64,000 bases of DNA from Anoplopoma fimbria (taxonomy: Eukaryota > Chordata > Actinopteri > Perciformes > Anoplopomatidae): contig NC_072456.1 of NCBI RefSeq assembly GCF_027596085.1, positions 26,115,469 to 26,179,468 of the forward strand, given 5' to 3'. Numbering within the stretch: the stretch's first letter is position 1; each line of letters starts with the position of its first letter. Below the pieces are notes generated by a model. It did not search any database and had not been told where the DNA came from. It saw nothing but the letters and a program-made list of their open reading frames with translations. Below are positions 1-14,089 of the stretch, in pieces. A program made the position numbers and the translations under genes.

Positions 1-2807
1 TGGGACTCACAGTCTCATAACGTAATAAAACAGAGCAGTTGTAATAAACCCATTTGGTTCATGAGGAAGTCAATGTTCTGAAACCAACTTTTGGACTTTT
101 GGTCGATTGGTCTTTATTTCCTCCATCATGCCAGGAAAGTTAACAAACTCTCAAGCTAAACTTTCCCATGAATGTTGACGGTATAAAAATGTAAAGAGAA
201 ATCATAAACGTTATAACGAGCGTTTCTCAGCGCTGCTCATCGTGTCGGTCGGCGTGTTTTGTTTTTGTCTGCGAGCTCGTGGAGGTCCACTGGGTGAAGT
301 TACAGAGCGACACAGCTACTCTACACCGCCCTGCAGGCCGGCCTTCTCAGGGACCCGGGGTATCACTTTCAGAGCTATAAGTAGCAACTGGTGTGGGATT
401 TCACTCCGCATGCTGCTCAGTGAACAGGAGGCATCATGGGAAATGATACAGGGAACTAATTTCCCCACGTAGATCCCAGACTGTTAAGTGTTTCTTACGT
501 GGGAGAGTTTAATTGCCGTGGATGTAGAAATATACTGACGAAGATATAAATATAAAGAGAATGTGGGAAGTATGTTATAATTATGTCTTCATCTGTTTGT
601 TAGTCTCCACCCACGTATGTAATAATGTGACACAGAAACCCCGTGTGACACAAAACGACTGCGAAGAAACACAAAGAGGCTACAGAAAGAGGCAAAACAA
701 AAACACACAAAAGATAATTACAAGAAATGACACAAAACAACAACAAAGATGTACAAAATGACCACAAAAACACAAAACCACAGACAGATTTGTAACAAGA
801 GACACAAAACAAAAACAAACAAACTATGAAATCTGTGTCTTCTCCAAAATCTTGCAAAATTTGAGAAAATCCAATTTTCCCTGAAAGCTTTATTAGATAT
901 TATTTTATATTTTGTCAAAATGACAATGATTCATCACTAACTTTAACAAATCATGAACCTTTCCTTCCATCTGTACTGTACTTCTAATTATATCTACTTT
1001 ACTTCCACAGCCTAACGATTTGGATCATTCTGACTGATATTGCGATATGATTCACGATATGGGAGGGAATGATAATTATTATTTGATGAAAACCACATTA
1101 AAGTTATTTTGGTGTGATCTTTTGCAAGGATTTGTTCCAAACAAAGATGTTTTCTTAAATCTGCAGAATATAATTTGTAGGCTGGCGTCAATCTTCTCAT
1201 CTAATCTTAAACATGAAAGTGAATTAAAGGTATTTTCTAAAATGTCAAACAATTTCTTTAAGAACTGCTCATGTGGCTGGAGGCAGCAGATTTGCTATTG
1301 TGTTTATAAGCAATGATCTCACAGAAACTTATATAGGTGGTGTAATTCAAAAAAATCAAAAAATACAGCAGGGAAACAATTTAGGTTTAAGCAACAAACT
1401 ACATGATTAGGTTTAGGAAAGAAAATACTTGGTTAAAATAACTTACCTAATTTAGTCTACTTTCGGTTTTGTAATGTAACTTACTATGCAAAATCATTTT
1501 AAAAAGTAACATTTTGGATATGTTACATAAATAATGTAGACGTTACGATATTTAAAGAAAGGTAACGTGACTTTTGGTTTAAATTTCTTGGCCTGCATCA
1601 TTTAAAAAAAGGTAACTAACGTAGCCTACGTAATTTAAAAAATGTTGTGTTTTGGTTTCACACACAAACACCGGTCTCCTGGTGAAACTCCTGCGTTTGA
1701 TTTTTGATAATCCTATAGTTCTGTTTTTATATGGATTAATTGGCGGTCGTAGCTCTGAGCTATATTACAGAGCTATTATCAGATGTTTTTAATATTTGCC
1801 TTGATTTTTCTCTAGTGGTCTTTACTTCTTCATAAAAATCAATTCCCATTTAGGACCTTGATGTTTACATAAATGTTTGATGTTTACATAAAGTTGTATT
1901 TCTTTTTTTGGGTGGTAAAAGACTTGAGAAGAATAAGAGATTATGGTCTTTATTTAACTCTCTTTTAATAGAAATATATATATATTTTAATTCTGTGTCT
2001 ATGCAGGTTTGAGATTTTGTTACAATCTGTGCATGCTTGTGCTTATTATTAACTAAATTCAGTGTTATAAAAAACAATGTGTTTTTTCACATCACTGTTG
2101 ATGTTCATGATATTATGTCTCTGTCTGACGGACTCTTTCTTTCTCTGCTGAAGTGCAGTGATATTATGATGTGACACCGATGTTCTGTTTTCCTGCAGAA
2201 AGCTCTTCCAGCGTTTCTACTCTGGTACAAAGCCCATAATGCACCGCTGTGGGCACGCTCACACACTCATGCGTGAAACGAGAAAGGGCACTTTTTCCTC
2301 CCTTCACTGCAGCACAGACGACTCAGCAGAGCAGCGCCCGAAACCCAACGCCGGGGTTAACTCTTGCCTTCCTGTGTGCCTGTGCTGCAGCTTGTTTTTG
2401 CCTCTAGTCATCTGATCATGGAATATTTAACATCTTGTGAAGGAAAATTAACCAGCTGGCTGCAGAAAAACCCCTCCTTGTGATTTCTATGTATTCCATA
2501 AACCAAATATCTCATAGAAACAATGCAGCAGCTCACTGTTCTAATAACAAAACAGCAACTCTTCTTCAGGGACTCCCAGAATGTCTCATGATTCAGGCCT
2601 ACATGACTTAAAAGGCTCATGAACTTATAAAACACATTACCTAAGTCTAACTTTGAGCTAAATCGGGTTCAACAGCAAGGGATGCCAGGTTGCCATGGCA
2701 ACCACTTTGAGAAATTGGCATCCACGGCCACAGCATAAAGAGTGAAAACAGAGAGAAACAGCTAGACTGGCTGTCCAAAACATTCATTTAAATTAACATA
2801 CTTAGAT
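1..2807. other. No gene recognised; AT-rich non-coding DNA
   Basis: No open frame here looks like a known protein or has convincing splice sites with coding composition. Positions about 640-825 form a degenerate A-rich simple repeat built on variants of gacacaaaac. The rest looks like unique AT-rich intergenic DNA. Confidence 0.6.
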
Positions 2808-3181
2808 TAATCCATCCATCCATCTTCCATAACCGCTTATCCAGTTAAGGGTCGCGGGGGTGCTGGAGCCGATCCCAGCTGTCAATGGGCGAAGGCAGGG
2901 TTCACCCTGGACAGGTCGCCAGCCTATCACAGGGCTGACATATATAGACAGACAACCATTCACACTCACATCCACACCTACGGGCAATTTAGAGTCTTCA
3001 ATGAACCTAAGCTGCATGTCTTTGGACTGTGGGAGGAAGCCGGAGAACCCGGAGAGAACCCACGCTGACACGGGGAGAACATGCAAACTCCACACAGAAG
3101 GTTGTCTGGCCCGGGAATTGAACCCGGGCCCCTCTTGCTGTGAGGCGACAGTGCTAACCACTACACCACCGTGCAGCCCAC
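2808..3181 (-). mobile_element. Dispersed teleost retroelement-type repeat (non-LTR tail/SINE-like)
   Basis: The block starts with ccatccatccatcttc followed by an 'accgcttatcc' motif. It continues through 'ttggactgtgggaggaagcc' and 'gaacatgcaaactccac', and ends with 'gtgctaaccactacaccacc'. This string of motifs is familiar from a very abundant repeat in fish genomes, generally treated as the 3' part of a non-LTR retroelement or a SINE mobilised by one. The (catc)n end is consistent with a simple-repeat 3' tail read on the minus strand. The open frames across it are fortuitous. The family name is uncertain. Confidence 0.7.
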
Positions 3182-5270
3182 TTAGATTAATGTTGTATTT
3201 ATTTTCTTTACACTTCTGATAAAGCTGACAATCAAAAGCAAGTGAAGAAGAGATAAAAGAAGTCAGAACCACAGCACACCAGAAGCACAAACTCTAAACC
3301 CGTCACCACGCCATGCAGTTCTTAAAGAGACAGTGCTTTGGTACGCTGTCTCTTTAAGACGTCGCCAAAAGCACTCTTATGGGGTTTATTTTGTTTTTTT
3401 TTCCTCTTTACCTGGGCCTTTGGATTCGGTTACCTCCAAAAGCATGTCGTGCTTAGTTTCCGTGGCGTCCGTCGCCATGGTCACCGCACACACCTCGGCT
3501 GTGGTGAGAGAAGAGGGAAGTGAGCATGCGGATGCTTGTTATCGTGTTTGCTGCAGGTTAAAGTAACGGGTTGTGAGCGTTCGATTCCAGGGCAAAGAGA
3601 GGAGAGACATGTGAGAGATCAGGAAAGAGCTGCAGTTGGATTCATGTCTTTTTTCTTTTTTTTGCTCTCTATCCTCTGTAGTGTTATCATAAAAAAGCTT
3701 GGCTTTCTTGTTTCTTGCAGAATGGCTCTTGGTGATTGGCTCGTCTGGGTCAAGATAAAGCCTCTGCTGTTTTAAAAGCAAAGCGAGCCCTCAGAGGCCT
3801 CTCTGTTGTGGATTGTTGATGAAGTAATGGTGGCACTAACAAAGTCAGCTGTACATCTGAAATGACAACACACAGCTAAGAAGCTAGAATGCCAAAATGC
3901 AAATGAAAGAAAAAACTGAGACCTTTTTACAGCCAAAGTCTCCAAAAAGATGTGTTTGCTTTTTGTCAACAGAAGTGGCAATTCATGGGAGCCATCTAGA
4001 GGAGCTGAAAGGCTTTAAATCAAAATGTCTGGTTGTTGCATATTTGGTTGTCAGAATCTACTCAAGTTCTACAGAATTCAGACAGGATCACGACCCTTTT
4101 TATAGGTGTTTCAGTTTAACGAGTGGCCGTGTTAACTGGTGACATTTAGCCAAATGCCTCCGTGGTTGCTCGTAGTAAATTAAATGGTTGGCGTGGATAA
4201 TAAACAGTGAATGAGTGTGTACATTAAATAGATTGAAGGCTTTTATGAGGACTACATGTTCTGGTGTTTTTCTGTACCGAGGCGAGGGTCCAAGGACAGA
4301 GGATGTTGTACGCATTGTAAAGCCCTCTGAGGCAAATGTGTGATTTGTGATTTTTGGGCTATAGAAAATATATTGAATTGATTTAAATTGTAAAACGGAA
4401 ACACTGTACCGTCTCTGGCTGATGGCTGTTTTTACGTTCTGTACATGACCACAGGTAACAGAGTTGGATCATCTAGTGACTTGTAGCTCGTCATGTCTCT
4501 CTGGAGTAACGTTCTCCAAATACATGTTTATATCTGGAGACTAAACATTGCTCGTGTTTTCCACCCACACACTGACAGCACACAGATCTGTAAAGTCACT
4601 TTGTTTTGGTTGCATTCTCCATCCTTGCTGTTAAATGTCCTTAAATAGCTTGACAGGCTTTTGCACTCCGTCGTAGTTCCGTTTACAAACGTACGTACGT
4701 CATCACAGTTTGCAAACTTAGTTGAACATCCAATTATAAGTGATCCACAGCAGAAATATTCACACAAAAAGCGACCTCACCGGAACCAACAAACCACAGA
4801 GCTGCCTCCTGAGCCCGTTTTCTGATGTACAGCGGGGGGGAAATGTGTGTTTTGTGTGAAACCACAAGCAAACCTGAGGCCGGCAGCAATAAAACCAGAG
4901 AGCGTGAGACAGTACTGAGAGAGAGAGAGAGCCATGCTGTCTCCAGTGGGATCAGCATGCCGTGGGCTTCCTTCCTCTATGGGGGGGGGATAAACGGACA
5001 GACTCTCTCAGAAATGTCTCGTCCACTGAAAAAAATCGCTCTTTGTCCCGCAATATCGAACAGGGAGCGAACAAGCAATGTTTGGCAGTGGTGGTGTGTG
5101 AACACAGACAGAGAGACACTGTGTGTGAGGAGAGAGAGAACAGAGAAACTGTGGAGTCTTTTCTTGTTTGTCTGTTTATTTACATGTTTGCTTGGCTGCA
5201 ATGTCCGAATGTTGTCTAACAAACAAAGTGTGTGTGAGCTGTTTTATTTGTTGGTGTGTGTTTGCAGCTT
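3182..5270. other. No gene recognised between repeats
   Basis: The interval contains short spurious frames, a small GA repeat near 4917-4931 and two G-runs (about 4833 and 4981). No coding homology, tRNA fold or repeat family is recognisable. Confidence 0.5.
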
Positions 5271-5520
5271 TGTTGCTGCAGCCGGAGATGTGATGATGGA
5301 AGCACGAGGAGCAGCCATGTGCTCTACAGAAGCAGAGCGATGCCCTTTGGCGAGGATGCAGCTGCATCATGGAGAGCGGCGGGCGGCAAAAACACGAAGC
5401 TGCGTCTCGGGGCGTTCTCGTTCGACGGCGACGTCAACTGCATGGCCGAGCGCCATCTAACCCTCACAGCACAAGCAGCTCGCTGACGAAGCAGACGGAC
5501 GGACGAGCGCGGCGGTGGGG
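5270..5520. promoter_or_regulatory. Small CpG-rich patch, possible promoter or untranslated exon
   Basis: This stretch is clearly more GC- and CpG-rich than its surroundings (for example gcgttctcgttcgacggcg and acgagcgcggcggtg). A plausible 3' splice site (gtgtgtttgcag) lies near 5267. A plus-strand frame closes at 5486 but matches no protein I know. It could be a promoter, an untranslated exon or an isolated CpG island; no gene is assigned. Confidence 0.25.
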
Positions 5521-5919
5521 GGGAGTGGAGGCCATGTGACAGTTTACCTATTTCAGCTGCACAGCTCGAGACGGCTGAGCACCACTGCAGTAAAACCTTT
5601 GGGAACATCGATCTGCACCTTTTGGGTTTTTTTAAGCACAAAGCTTGTTTTTTTTGTGGCTGCTGCCTCCGACGTGGCTTTGGGAGGAAAACGGTGGAAT
5701 GAAAACAGAACAGAGACAAAAAAAACAAAAAACAGGTTTGGGGTTTGTTAGGTCTGTTAGTGTCAGATGCACTCACAGTGGGAAACATGAACATGACAAC
5801 AGGGATAACATGGGATGGATGAGGAAGCATTTCTAAACAGGAAGTGACAACGACATATCTGATGAATCTATGTTGCACTTCTTAGGGTCTAAACCAGTCA
5901 ACAACCTGAAGTGTCTTAA

Positions 5920-6303
5920 ACCTGCATTCTCTCTCCTGTCCACCAGGGGGCGACTCCTCTGGTTGTATAGAAGTCTATGAGAAAATGACTCTACTTCTCT
6001 CTTGATTTATTCCCTCAGTAAACATTGTAAACATGAGTTTATGGTCTCAATCTCTAGTTTCAAGTCTTCTTCAATACAGCATGATGTTCATTTAGTAAAT
6101 GATGCTCCATTTAGAGTCAAACAGACCATAAAGCAGGGGATGCTTTAGGGCGGGGCTACACACTGATTGACAGGTCTGTACCACGGCGTCAAAAAAACAA
6201 TATGGCCACAGCCAGAATGCAGAACTTGAGGCTTCAAAACATCAGTCCACAAACCAGACGCTGACATCACAACTACTACTTCTCATATATACAGTCTGTG
6301 GTC
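5920..6303 (+). mobile_element. Dispersed ~380-bp element, copy 1 of 4
   Basis: The element begins near ctgcattctctctcctgtcc and carries ggttgtatagaagtctatg and cataaagcaggggatgcttt, then 'gggcggggctacacactgattgacagg'-type sequence (motif at 6149-6175), ending near atacagtctgtgg. The core is nearly identical to blocks at 8250-8521 (minus), 11443-11961 (plus) and 36216-36585 (plus). It has no coding capacity. I recognise it as a repeat common in percomorph genomes but cannot assign a superfamily. Confidence 0.7.
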
Positions 6304-8249
6304 TAGACTAAACACAACAACGTCTCATGAACACCAACTCTTTCTCCCAATCTCCATGGCAACATGTTAGCAGCAACAGAGGCCAGAGGAGACGTACACA
6401 ACACCACAGAATCACTACAAACAGACAGACATACTAGTCGTCACTTGTTTCTCACGGTGCCGTTATTTCAACAGCGGCTGCAGCACAAAGGAGCCGAGTG
6501 CACTAGTCGTTTAGCGCCCCCGGAAAAAAAGGGTTGGGCAATTACAAATAAGGGAAAATAAATATCAGGTGTGTGGGGTGATTAATCGTGATCTGCGCCG
6601 GTCACATGAATGCTGCCAAACTTTGAGTGTAAAGCAAGTCAAGACACGGTGGTTTAAACTGACAAAGTGATCCTGTTTACATTGTGAAACAGAGAGTTCT
6701 TGTTCTTCTCTGGTCCCGATGTTTAAAAAAACCTCTCTTTTATTATTTTTTCACTGTGAATTGTTTGTGTCCAGGGCGTCACCAGAACGTTTCTGTTTCT
6801 ATGGAAGAATAAAAATGCCTAAATACTAACAATTCAAAACAGAGGAATACGTCCTCTGCTGAAAAAGGCTTAAATTAATTACACCTCCACACAATAACTT
6901 ATTCTGTTGTTAAAGGAAAAAGCGAAATAAGTCTTCTTTTAATGTGTGTATTTATTTGTATTATATTACACAGTAAACACACATATGAAACTAAAATAAA
7001 TGTGTTTTTTATACATAAGGGCTGTCATGATATCAGATTTTCCCTACCAGTTATCGCGTTCAAAAGAACTCACAATAAATATAATATCTAAATAGAAAAC
7101 TTGAATAAAAAGCAAATATTAATCTTTTACTTTCATTTATCGTCTCTTTTTTTGCAAATGAATTACACTCAAAATACGAGTGTAGGGAGGTTGAGTGTCT
7201 CTGCAACTATAACTATATATATTTAATGATTTAAGAGATGCTGGATTATTTACAAAATATTATTATATGTGTATCATTAACATTATATCAATATTTATTA
7301 CATTTTTACACGGTTATTGGCCAAAAATACATACATTGTTTTTTTGCGTTAAATCTTCCATATAAGTGATGGTTTGCAGCACATAAGTTTGTGTGGCAAT
7401 TTTACAGCAGCCTACTGCAAATAACAGACTCCTTTGAAGGCATTCTTATTGCTCGTCACAGTCAACTTGATATTTATTCACATTATTTAGCATTATATCA
7501 CTTTCCTGTTTATGCTTTTGCATGTGCAGGTGGAACCACCAAACTATCAATTGAGTGATGTTGAGCTAAGAAAACTACTTTAAGCACAAACACCAGAGGC
7601 CCGAACATATCTTCATGTTCGTCCTCGTCGTCATGCAGCGCTTTACTCCCGTCACCTTTGCGACCTAAACGGCACAAAGATGTCGAACAAACAGGTAAAA
7701 AACAGCTAATGTTCATGCAGCGATGAAAACGGAGCCCCAGGTGTGTTAGTGAACAGGTTTACCTTAGTTAGAGCTGAGGAACATTTCATTAATAAGAACA
7801 GGCTTCAGAGACGCCCTGCCTCCCCCCCTCCCTCTCTTCCTCCCTCACCTGTCTGACCTCAGAGCTGCCATTTCCACCCACTCCGTGCTCTGATTGGCCA
7901 GCTGTGTGGAGGCGAGAAAGTTAGTTGGCTTTCAACTTTTCTCTCAAGCTCTTTTGTTCGATCATGACACAACATGTTCTGTCACTTTTCATGTGCAACA
8001 CTATGGATGTCCTCCAGGAGAGACAGTCTGAAACTGTGCGTCCATAAAACTTATATACCCAATTGATGTAGTCAATGTGTCGTCGGGATCGTCATTTTGG
8101 CCGTCGCCATCTTGTTTTTGTGACACTAGAGGGTTAAGCTAATAACATCCGAACGCTGAACAAGACATTTTCATTTACTGAAAAGACAATGTGAAAAGGT
8201 TAAAGCTGTCAGATGAAAACAAGGATAAATCACAGACTGGACAACGCCG
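6304..8249. other. No gene recognised; AT-rich intergenic DNA
   Basis: There are no coding exons or named repeats. The sequence is AT-rich around 6890-7510. The stretch 8081-8249 may be a diverged extension of the minus-strand element that follows it. Confidence 0.5.
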
Positions 8250-8521
8250 TGATAGCGACCTGTCAATCACTGTGTAGCCCCGCCCTAAAGCATCCCCTGC
8301 TTTATGGTCTGTTTGACTCTAAATGGAGCATCATTTACTAAATGAACATCATGCTGTATTGAAGAAGACTTGAAACTAGAGATTGAGACCATAAACTCAT
8401 GTTTACAATGTTTACTGAGGGAATAAATCAAGAGAGAAGTAGAGTCATTTTCTCATAGACTTCTATACAACCAGAGGAGTCGCCCCCTGATGGACAGTAG
8501 AGAGAATGCAGCTTTAAGACA
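8250..8521 (-). mobile_element. Dispersed ~380-bp element, copy 2 of 4 (reverse orientation)
   Basis: This is the reverse complement of the core found at 5920, 11443 and 36216. It includes the reverse of 'ggttgtatagaagtctatg' near 8455-8475 and 'cctaaagcatcccctgcttt' near 8284. Divergence is low, suggesting fairly recent dispersal. Its left boundary is unclear. Confidence 0.7.
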
Positions 8522-9323
8522 CTTCAGCATTACTTTGTGTATGTCCCATATTTTAATGATATTGCAAAACTCTTCTGGCAAAATTAAATGTTGACCTGCT
8601 GGTACTGCTAAAGGAAAAGCCAGACGACCACCAATCCATCCTCTTATTGTTGAGATATTTCACCTTGTACCAAAGCAATGGATCACCTGACTAACCAACA
8701 ACGCCATCCCTTGAGCCTCCACACTACGAGCATGGCTAAAAACCTTCCAAGAGGTACTAAACATCCACCATTACCAGCCATCACTGCAGCTATAACCAAC
8801 ACCAAAGCTCTGGTTTTGTGCCGACGTTTTGCTGTGAGGTGCTGTTGGCATTTGTCCGCTCTCTAAATATCCACAAAGGACTTTAGAGTGACACGCAACA
8901 TGTATCACATGACCGTGGTTCTATTTTCCACATTAGCCAACGGTTAAGTGACAAACACGCAACAACAGAAAGGTTTTTCTTCTCCTGTTTGAGCATCTCA
9001 AACACTTTGACTTAAACCAAAAGTACAGTTATATTCACTAAACCACCCTGAACAACAGGAGCTGATCATAATGTGTTTTTGCACACAAGGAGCCAGAAAA
9101 CACACAAAAAATCAATGTGAATTATATTCAACCAGCAAAAACTACGTCACCCAACACTTCAACAGTTTTTTTGGTAAACGTTCTGTATAAGAATGCCTTC
9201 TTACCGTCCTGCAGTGGCTTTGTGTGCGAGGGTATCTGTGAGTGTGCGGCCGTTCCACCTGCCTGCTGTCACTGTGGATCTAGGACATTACCTGGAGTCA
9301 GGTGTCAGATGCAGCGAGGGTGT

Positions 9324-9325
<2 letters not shown>
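8522..9325. other. No gene recognised
   Basis: Only short spurious open frames are present, with no splice-supported exons and no repeat that I recognise. Confidence 0.5.

Positions 9326-9376
<51 letters not shown>
9326..9376. repeat. (TG)n microsatellite
   Basis: A perfect TG dinucleotide run of about 25 units creates artificial Cys-Val open frames. Confidence 0.95.
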
Positions 9377-9377
<1 letters not shown>

Positions 9378-10908
9378 AAAGAGTGACGGCGTAAACATCC
9401 CTCGATTAATCTCATATTAATGAAAATGTGATTGCTGCTCTACGACGCAAACACAGGACTTTAGGAATGAAAAGTGTTTGTGATGTTGGTGTGGAGCACA
9501 TGTACAGTCCAAAGTGTGGGGTGGGTGGAGGAGGCGTGTCAGCGGTGGGGGGCTATGCGAGCACCGAGTGCGAGGAGGGATGGGCGTTCTCCTGTGTCTG
9601 TGCTGAGGAGGCACAAAGTGACACTTTGTTTGTGACGCCAGATCGCCGGCCACCGGAGAACAGAGAACAGAGTGGCATTCATCGTCTGCGAGCGGCCGAC
9701 AGACACAAAGGCTCTCATTGTGGTTCAACAGTAGCCGAGGTTGTTCATGTGTGATTAGAACCGTTTGTAATGCTGGTGCACCACAACTACTTATTAATAT
9801 TGTGGTCATGAATAGAGAGCGATGCAGGAATGAGTCAGCATTTTTGTGCTTCCGGTTCCCTGAAGTCAGAGGATAAATCCCAAATGTCCCCCCCCCAAGG
9901 CCTTAAACCCCGAACCCCTCAGGGAATGAACTGACCTCACCTGGTAAATGGTGTAAATACGAATGGGACAGGGTTACGTTACCATGACATTGCAGAAAAT
10001 GTTTTGCACAATTGTGGGTATTTATTTCATATTTTTTACTCCCTGACTTTTCCCTCACGAGATGAGACGTAATTGTCAACAAATCTGTTCACTTGTTTTT
10101 GTCCAAACAGCTTAAATAACAAAATGAAATGTCTAATGAATAAATATGTGTAATAAAGTTTCATCATGTGTGTTTATGTTCCATCTTAAATCCTTCATTT
10201 TTTCAGTGTGAATGTAATTTGCCATGTTCCGTTCTCTTTGTTTACCTTTTTCGATGTCCACTGGTAACCCCGTGTTTAATGTCACATTGCTATGAATTGT
10301 GGGTAATTCCTTTGGTCAAAGTCTGCAGAAATGTGTACTTACGGAAAGGGTTCATAAAGGGTTCAAAATGTCGGTTTATGTCCTCTAACACTCGACGATT
10401 CGACAGTGGGACAGAACTAAACCTTCACAGACTTTGGGAATGTACCTCAATGTCTGTGATTTTAACGTTTTCTTCTATTTATTCTATACGAATTTCGAAG
10501 CTTTTACGTGTCTTAAAAAAGTATTTAAATGAGACGACTAAACGTCTTCACTAGAACACTAGTCCTCCTTTAGCTTAGTGATTGAGACCTGAAGTCATGT
10601 GACCGTCGTGTAGCTCCTTTACAGCCTATCGTTAGCTTTTTTACTTCTGCTGATTGTATTCACGCTTCAAAAATCATAAAAGCAGAGTTCATATTTGAAG
10701 ATTATCTTAACATGTGTGAGTTTGTATGACACAGAGATTATTTCTGCAATACTCCAAAATCAAATCGATGAATCCTATTTGCTTTTTGACGACGGAACCA
10801 GTGCGATGCTAACTTCCTGGTTGGCTATAAAAGTACCTCATCCCTGCAGCTAAAAGTAACACACAAAAAAACCAGCAGCTTAGCTCCCCTACTAGCCTCA
10901 ATAACGTC

Positions 10909-10911
<3 letters not shown>
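9377..10911. other. No gene recognised
   Basis: Mixed-composition DNA. Moderately GC-rich sequence at about 9500-9700 has frames on both strands but no family similarity that I can see. The 128-residue plus-strand frame at 10168-10554 has no recognisable domain and is probably chance. Confidence 0.5.

Positions 10912-10956
<45 letters not shown>
10912..10956. repeat. (TA)n microsatellite
   Basis: An uninterrupted TA run of about 22 units. Confidence 0.95.
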
Positions 10957-10961
<5 letters not shown>

Positions 10962-11442
10962 GTGGAATAACGGTGTCAGTGTGTAATAAGGCCAGCTCCC
11001 CCTCTCTCCACTCCTGGCGGCTTCACACTGCAGCCTCACAGGGATGTATGGTAATGATGAACCAAACCTTCACGCCGCCTATATTACAGCCGCACAGCAC
11101 TTCAAAGACAGACTGCTCCTCTGACTGACTCTATGCAGAAAATAGAAACCCCCCTCCCTGTGGAGCAGCACAAACGTGCCCTCTGAAGTCATTCACATCC
11201 ACACAGGAGGAGTCCTAATGAGTCCACAGCATGTGGAATGACATTGTAGCAGCTAATACGCTAACCATGCTGCTAACCACTCGTTTGAGTTTTCCATGGG
11301 ATCAAAATTGCATGTTAGGATGAAAATATGTGAACGTATGTTTTATTCTAATAGTCAGACATTAATTATTTCCATTCTTAAGTGATATGAAATCAGGCGA
11401 CCTCTAGTTCTGCCGAGTGAAGTAAATGAGGAAGTGTGTTAA

Positions 11443-11961
11443 AGCTGCATTCTCTCTCCTGTCCAGCAGGGGGCGACTCCTCTGGTTGTATAGAAGTCTA
11501 TGAGAAAATGACTCTACTTCTCTCTTGATTTATTCCCTCAGTAAACATTGTAAACATGAGTTTATGGTCTCAATCTCTAGTTTCAAGTCTTCTTCAATAC
11601 AGCATGATGTTCATTTAGTAAATGATGCTCCATTTAGAGTCAAACAGACCATAAAGCAGGGGATGCTTTAGGGCGGGGCTACACACTGATTGACAGGTCG
11701 ACACCAGAGACGTATACAGCGTCTCTACGTCACTCCTCCTCAGTCCTAATATGGTTACTTCTGTTTATCGTTCTCAAAAAACCAACATGGCAACGGCCCT
11801 AATCCAAGATGGCGACCGCAAAATTGCTAAACACAAGGCTTCAAAACGTCAGTCCAAAAACCAATGTGTGACGTCACACACAGGTACACACACAGGTACA
11901 CACACAGGTACACACACAGGTACACACACAGTCTACGTCCACTTCTTACATACAGTCTATG
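11443..11961 (+). mobile_element. Dispersed element, copy 3 of 4, with internal 12-bp tandem repeat
   Basis: It shares the same core as the copies at 5920, 8250 and 36216, starting near gctgcattctctctcctg and ending near ttacatacagtctatgg. This copy is longer because a short acaggtacacac tandem repeat (about five units, 11876-11930) lies in its 3' part. Confidence 0.7.
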
Positions 11962-13590
11962 GTTAACTTGTTATTCTGGATAAACGCTGACATTACAGTT
12001 GTGACCTTTATGCCTCAAACACGTCGGTGAAATAAACCTTGTAATACTTTTATTTTAACAGAATACATGCTGCATAATAAAAGAGCAGAGATGTGTGTTA
12101 CATAAACAAGTATTACCTTATATAATGCTTTACATGTTACACATCAGAATAGTTGATGATAACTTGCATCACATGAGGACAAAACCTCGTAAGGAATTGA
12201 GGGGTTGTGCATTAGATAAGGGCGGTACTGTCTAGTACTGATATCTGTATTATTGTACATAAAATACTGTGTACACTATTTATTGGTGATATCTAAGAAA
12301 CACAGTTTGACATCTGAGATCTGAGCATTTACTTGACTATTTATCTGACAGCTGTAGTTGCTAGTTTATTTGCAAAAATACAGTTTTACACGCAAAACAT
12401 GCAGCTGATTATATGAATTATAACAACAAAACAACATTTTAGTGAAAGACTCCACTTGACTTTTGAATGCCGGCCTTTTATTTTTAACAAGCCGGGAGTT
12501 TCCACTCTCGTTTGTCAAATGACTGACAATCAATTGACATTTCAAAACGAGCAGGAAAAACAAGGAGTCAGGCTGTGCTTTAGTCTTTAGTCTGCCTCAC
12601 TTGTAAAAGATAAATTCCTCAGTTGCAGTTTTTTTATCTGAGGTCAAAGGGTGTTAAATGACTTAAATGAAATGGACGCTGTCTGGCGTTGCAAAGGAAT
12701 TCAAACGTCTGGGAAAAACTAAAGTGTTTTGTTCAGACACCATTTGTACGTTGATGCTTGTTGTTTACGGTGTGAGAACGTTGCAGTTCTTCATAAAACG
12801 CTGCTCTTGAACCAGTGACGGTGACATACAGTCTTTACTGTGTTTCCTCTGCTAAACACACAGACCCCCAGACTGGAACCGCTTTGTGTCTCAACATGTC
12901 ATCACTGAACCATCAGATCCACACACCGAAACCATAAACAGCTTATAGATTTATGACCGATCAGGGCTGAAGCAGCCGGCCAGAATAAAAAAAACAGACC
13001 AAGATCACTCAAAACCAGCAGCATAAATCCATCAACCAGCAGCCTGGGATTTCATCTATTCTCCCATGGCTCTATATGTCTGAGCACCATGAGTCCACTG
13101 ATGGTGACAGAAATGCAGCATTGATTTAATAAAAAAAAGGGATTAATCGACGTGCAGATGAATAAATCCATATTTATATATTTCTTTGCACATGCAGGCC
13201 TGCAGCATATGGAGCATGGCTCTCCAGCTGACTCAGATGTCCTGTGAAGGGCTGAGTGTGTTGTGCAGGCTGTCGTTCAGGAGACAGGAAAGAACCACAG
13301 CAACATGGATCGATGCCTAACGTTTAATGGCAGATAAGCGGATGCTGCCGCAAAGGGATTACAGTCTATTAATTGTGGAGTAAAAGAGCATAAAGAAAGG
13401 CGAGTGGAGAACAAAGAATCTGGCCTCTTGCTGGGGTTTTCCCCCCCTCACATATTGACACAGATGCAATCATAAATAGCATTGTATTGATTGACATTAT
13501 TTCTCTTGTTATTAATTATGATTTGGCCTGTTGACATCTGCATTTGCGCATTTCAAGTCGGATCAAATTGCAAAGTCCCAGCCCATTTAC
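11962..13590. other. No gene recognised; one complex block near 13180-13400
   Basis: Most of the interval is AT-rich and unremarkable. The portion at about 13180-13400 is non-repetitive, moderately GC-rich and free of long frames, the texture expected of a conserved non-coding element. That cannot be tested here. Confidence 0.4.
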
Positions 13591-13594
13591 AGGG

Positions 13595-13899
<305 letters not shown>

Positions 13900-14089
13900 G
13901 CATGCACATCTGCGAGGGATGGAGCAGGAGATGAGAGAGGGTCCATGAGAAATGAGATTTAGTGACAAGGTCGTCGTGAAAATGGAAAAACAATCTGCAT
14001 AAATAAACACCATGAACAATAATAAGAGAGTAAATAATATAAATAACCCCTCTACCTTGCTCTGTAACGCGGTTCCTCCTCCAGATCAG

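Noticed and set aside
2802..3290. 162-residue minus-strand frame
   Set aside because: It runs through a common dispersed retroelement tail and is not a host gene.
4825..5460. 211-residue plus-strand frame
   Set aside because: No domain, biased composition, no splice-supported continuation and no resemblance to a known protein. The CpG patch inside it is reported separately.
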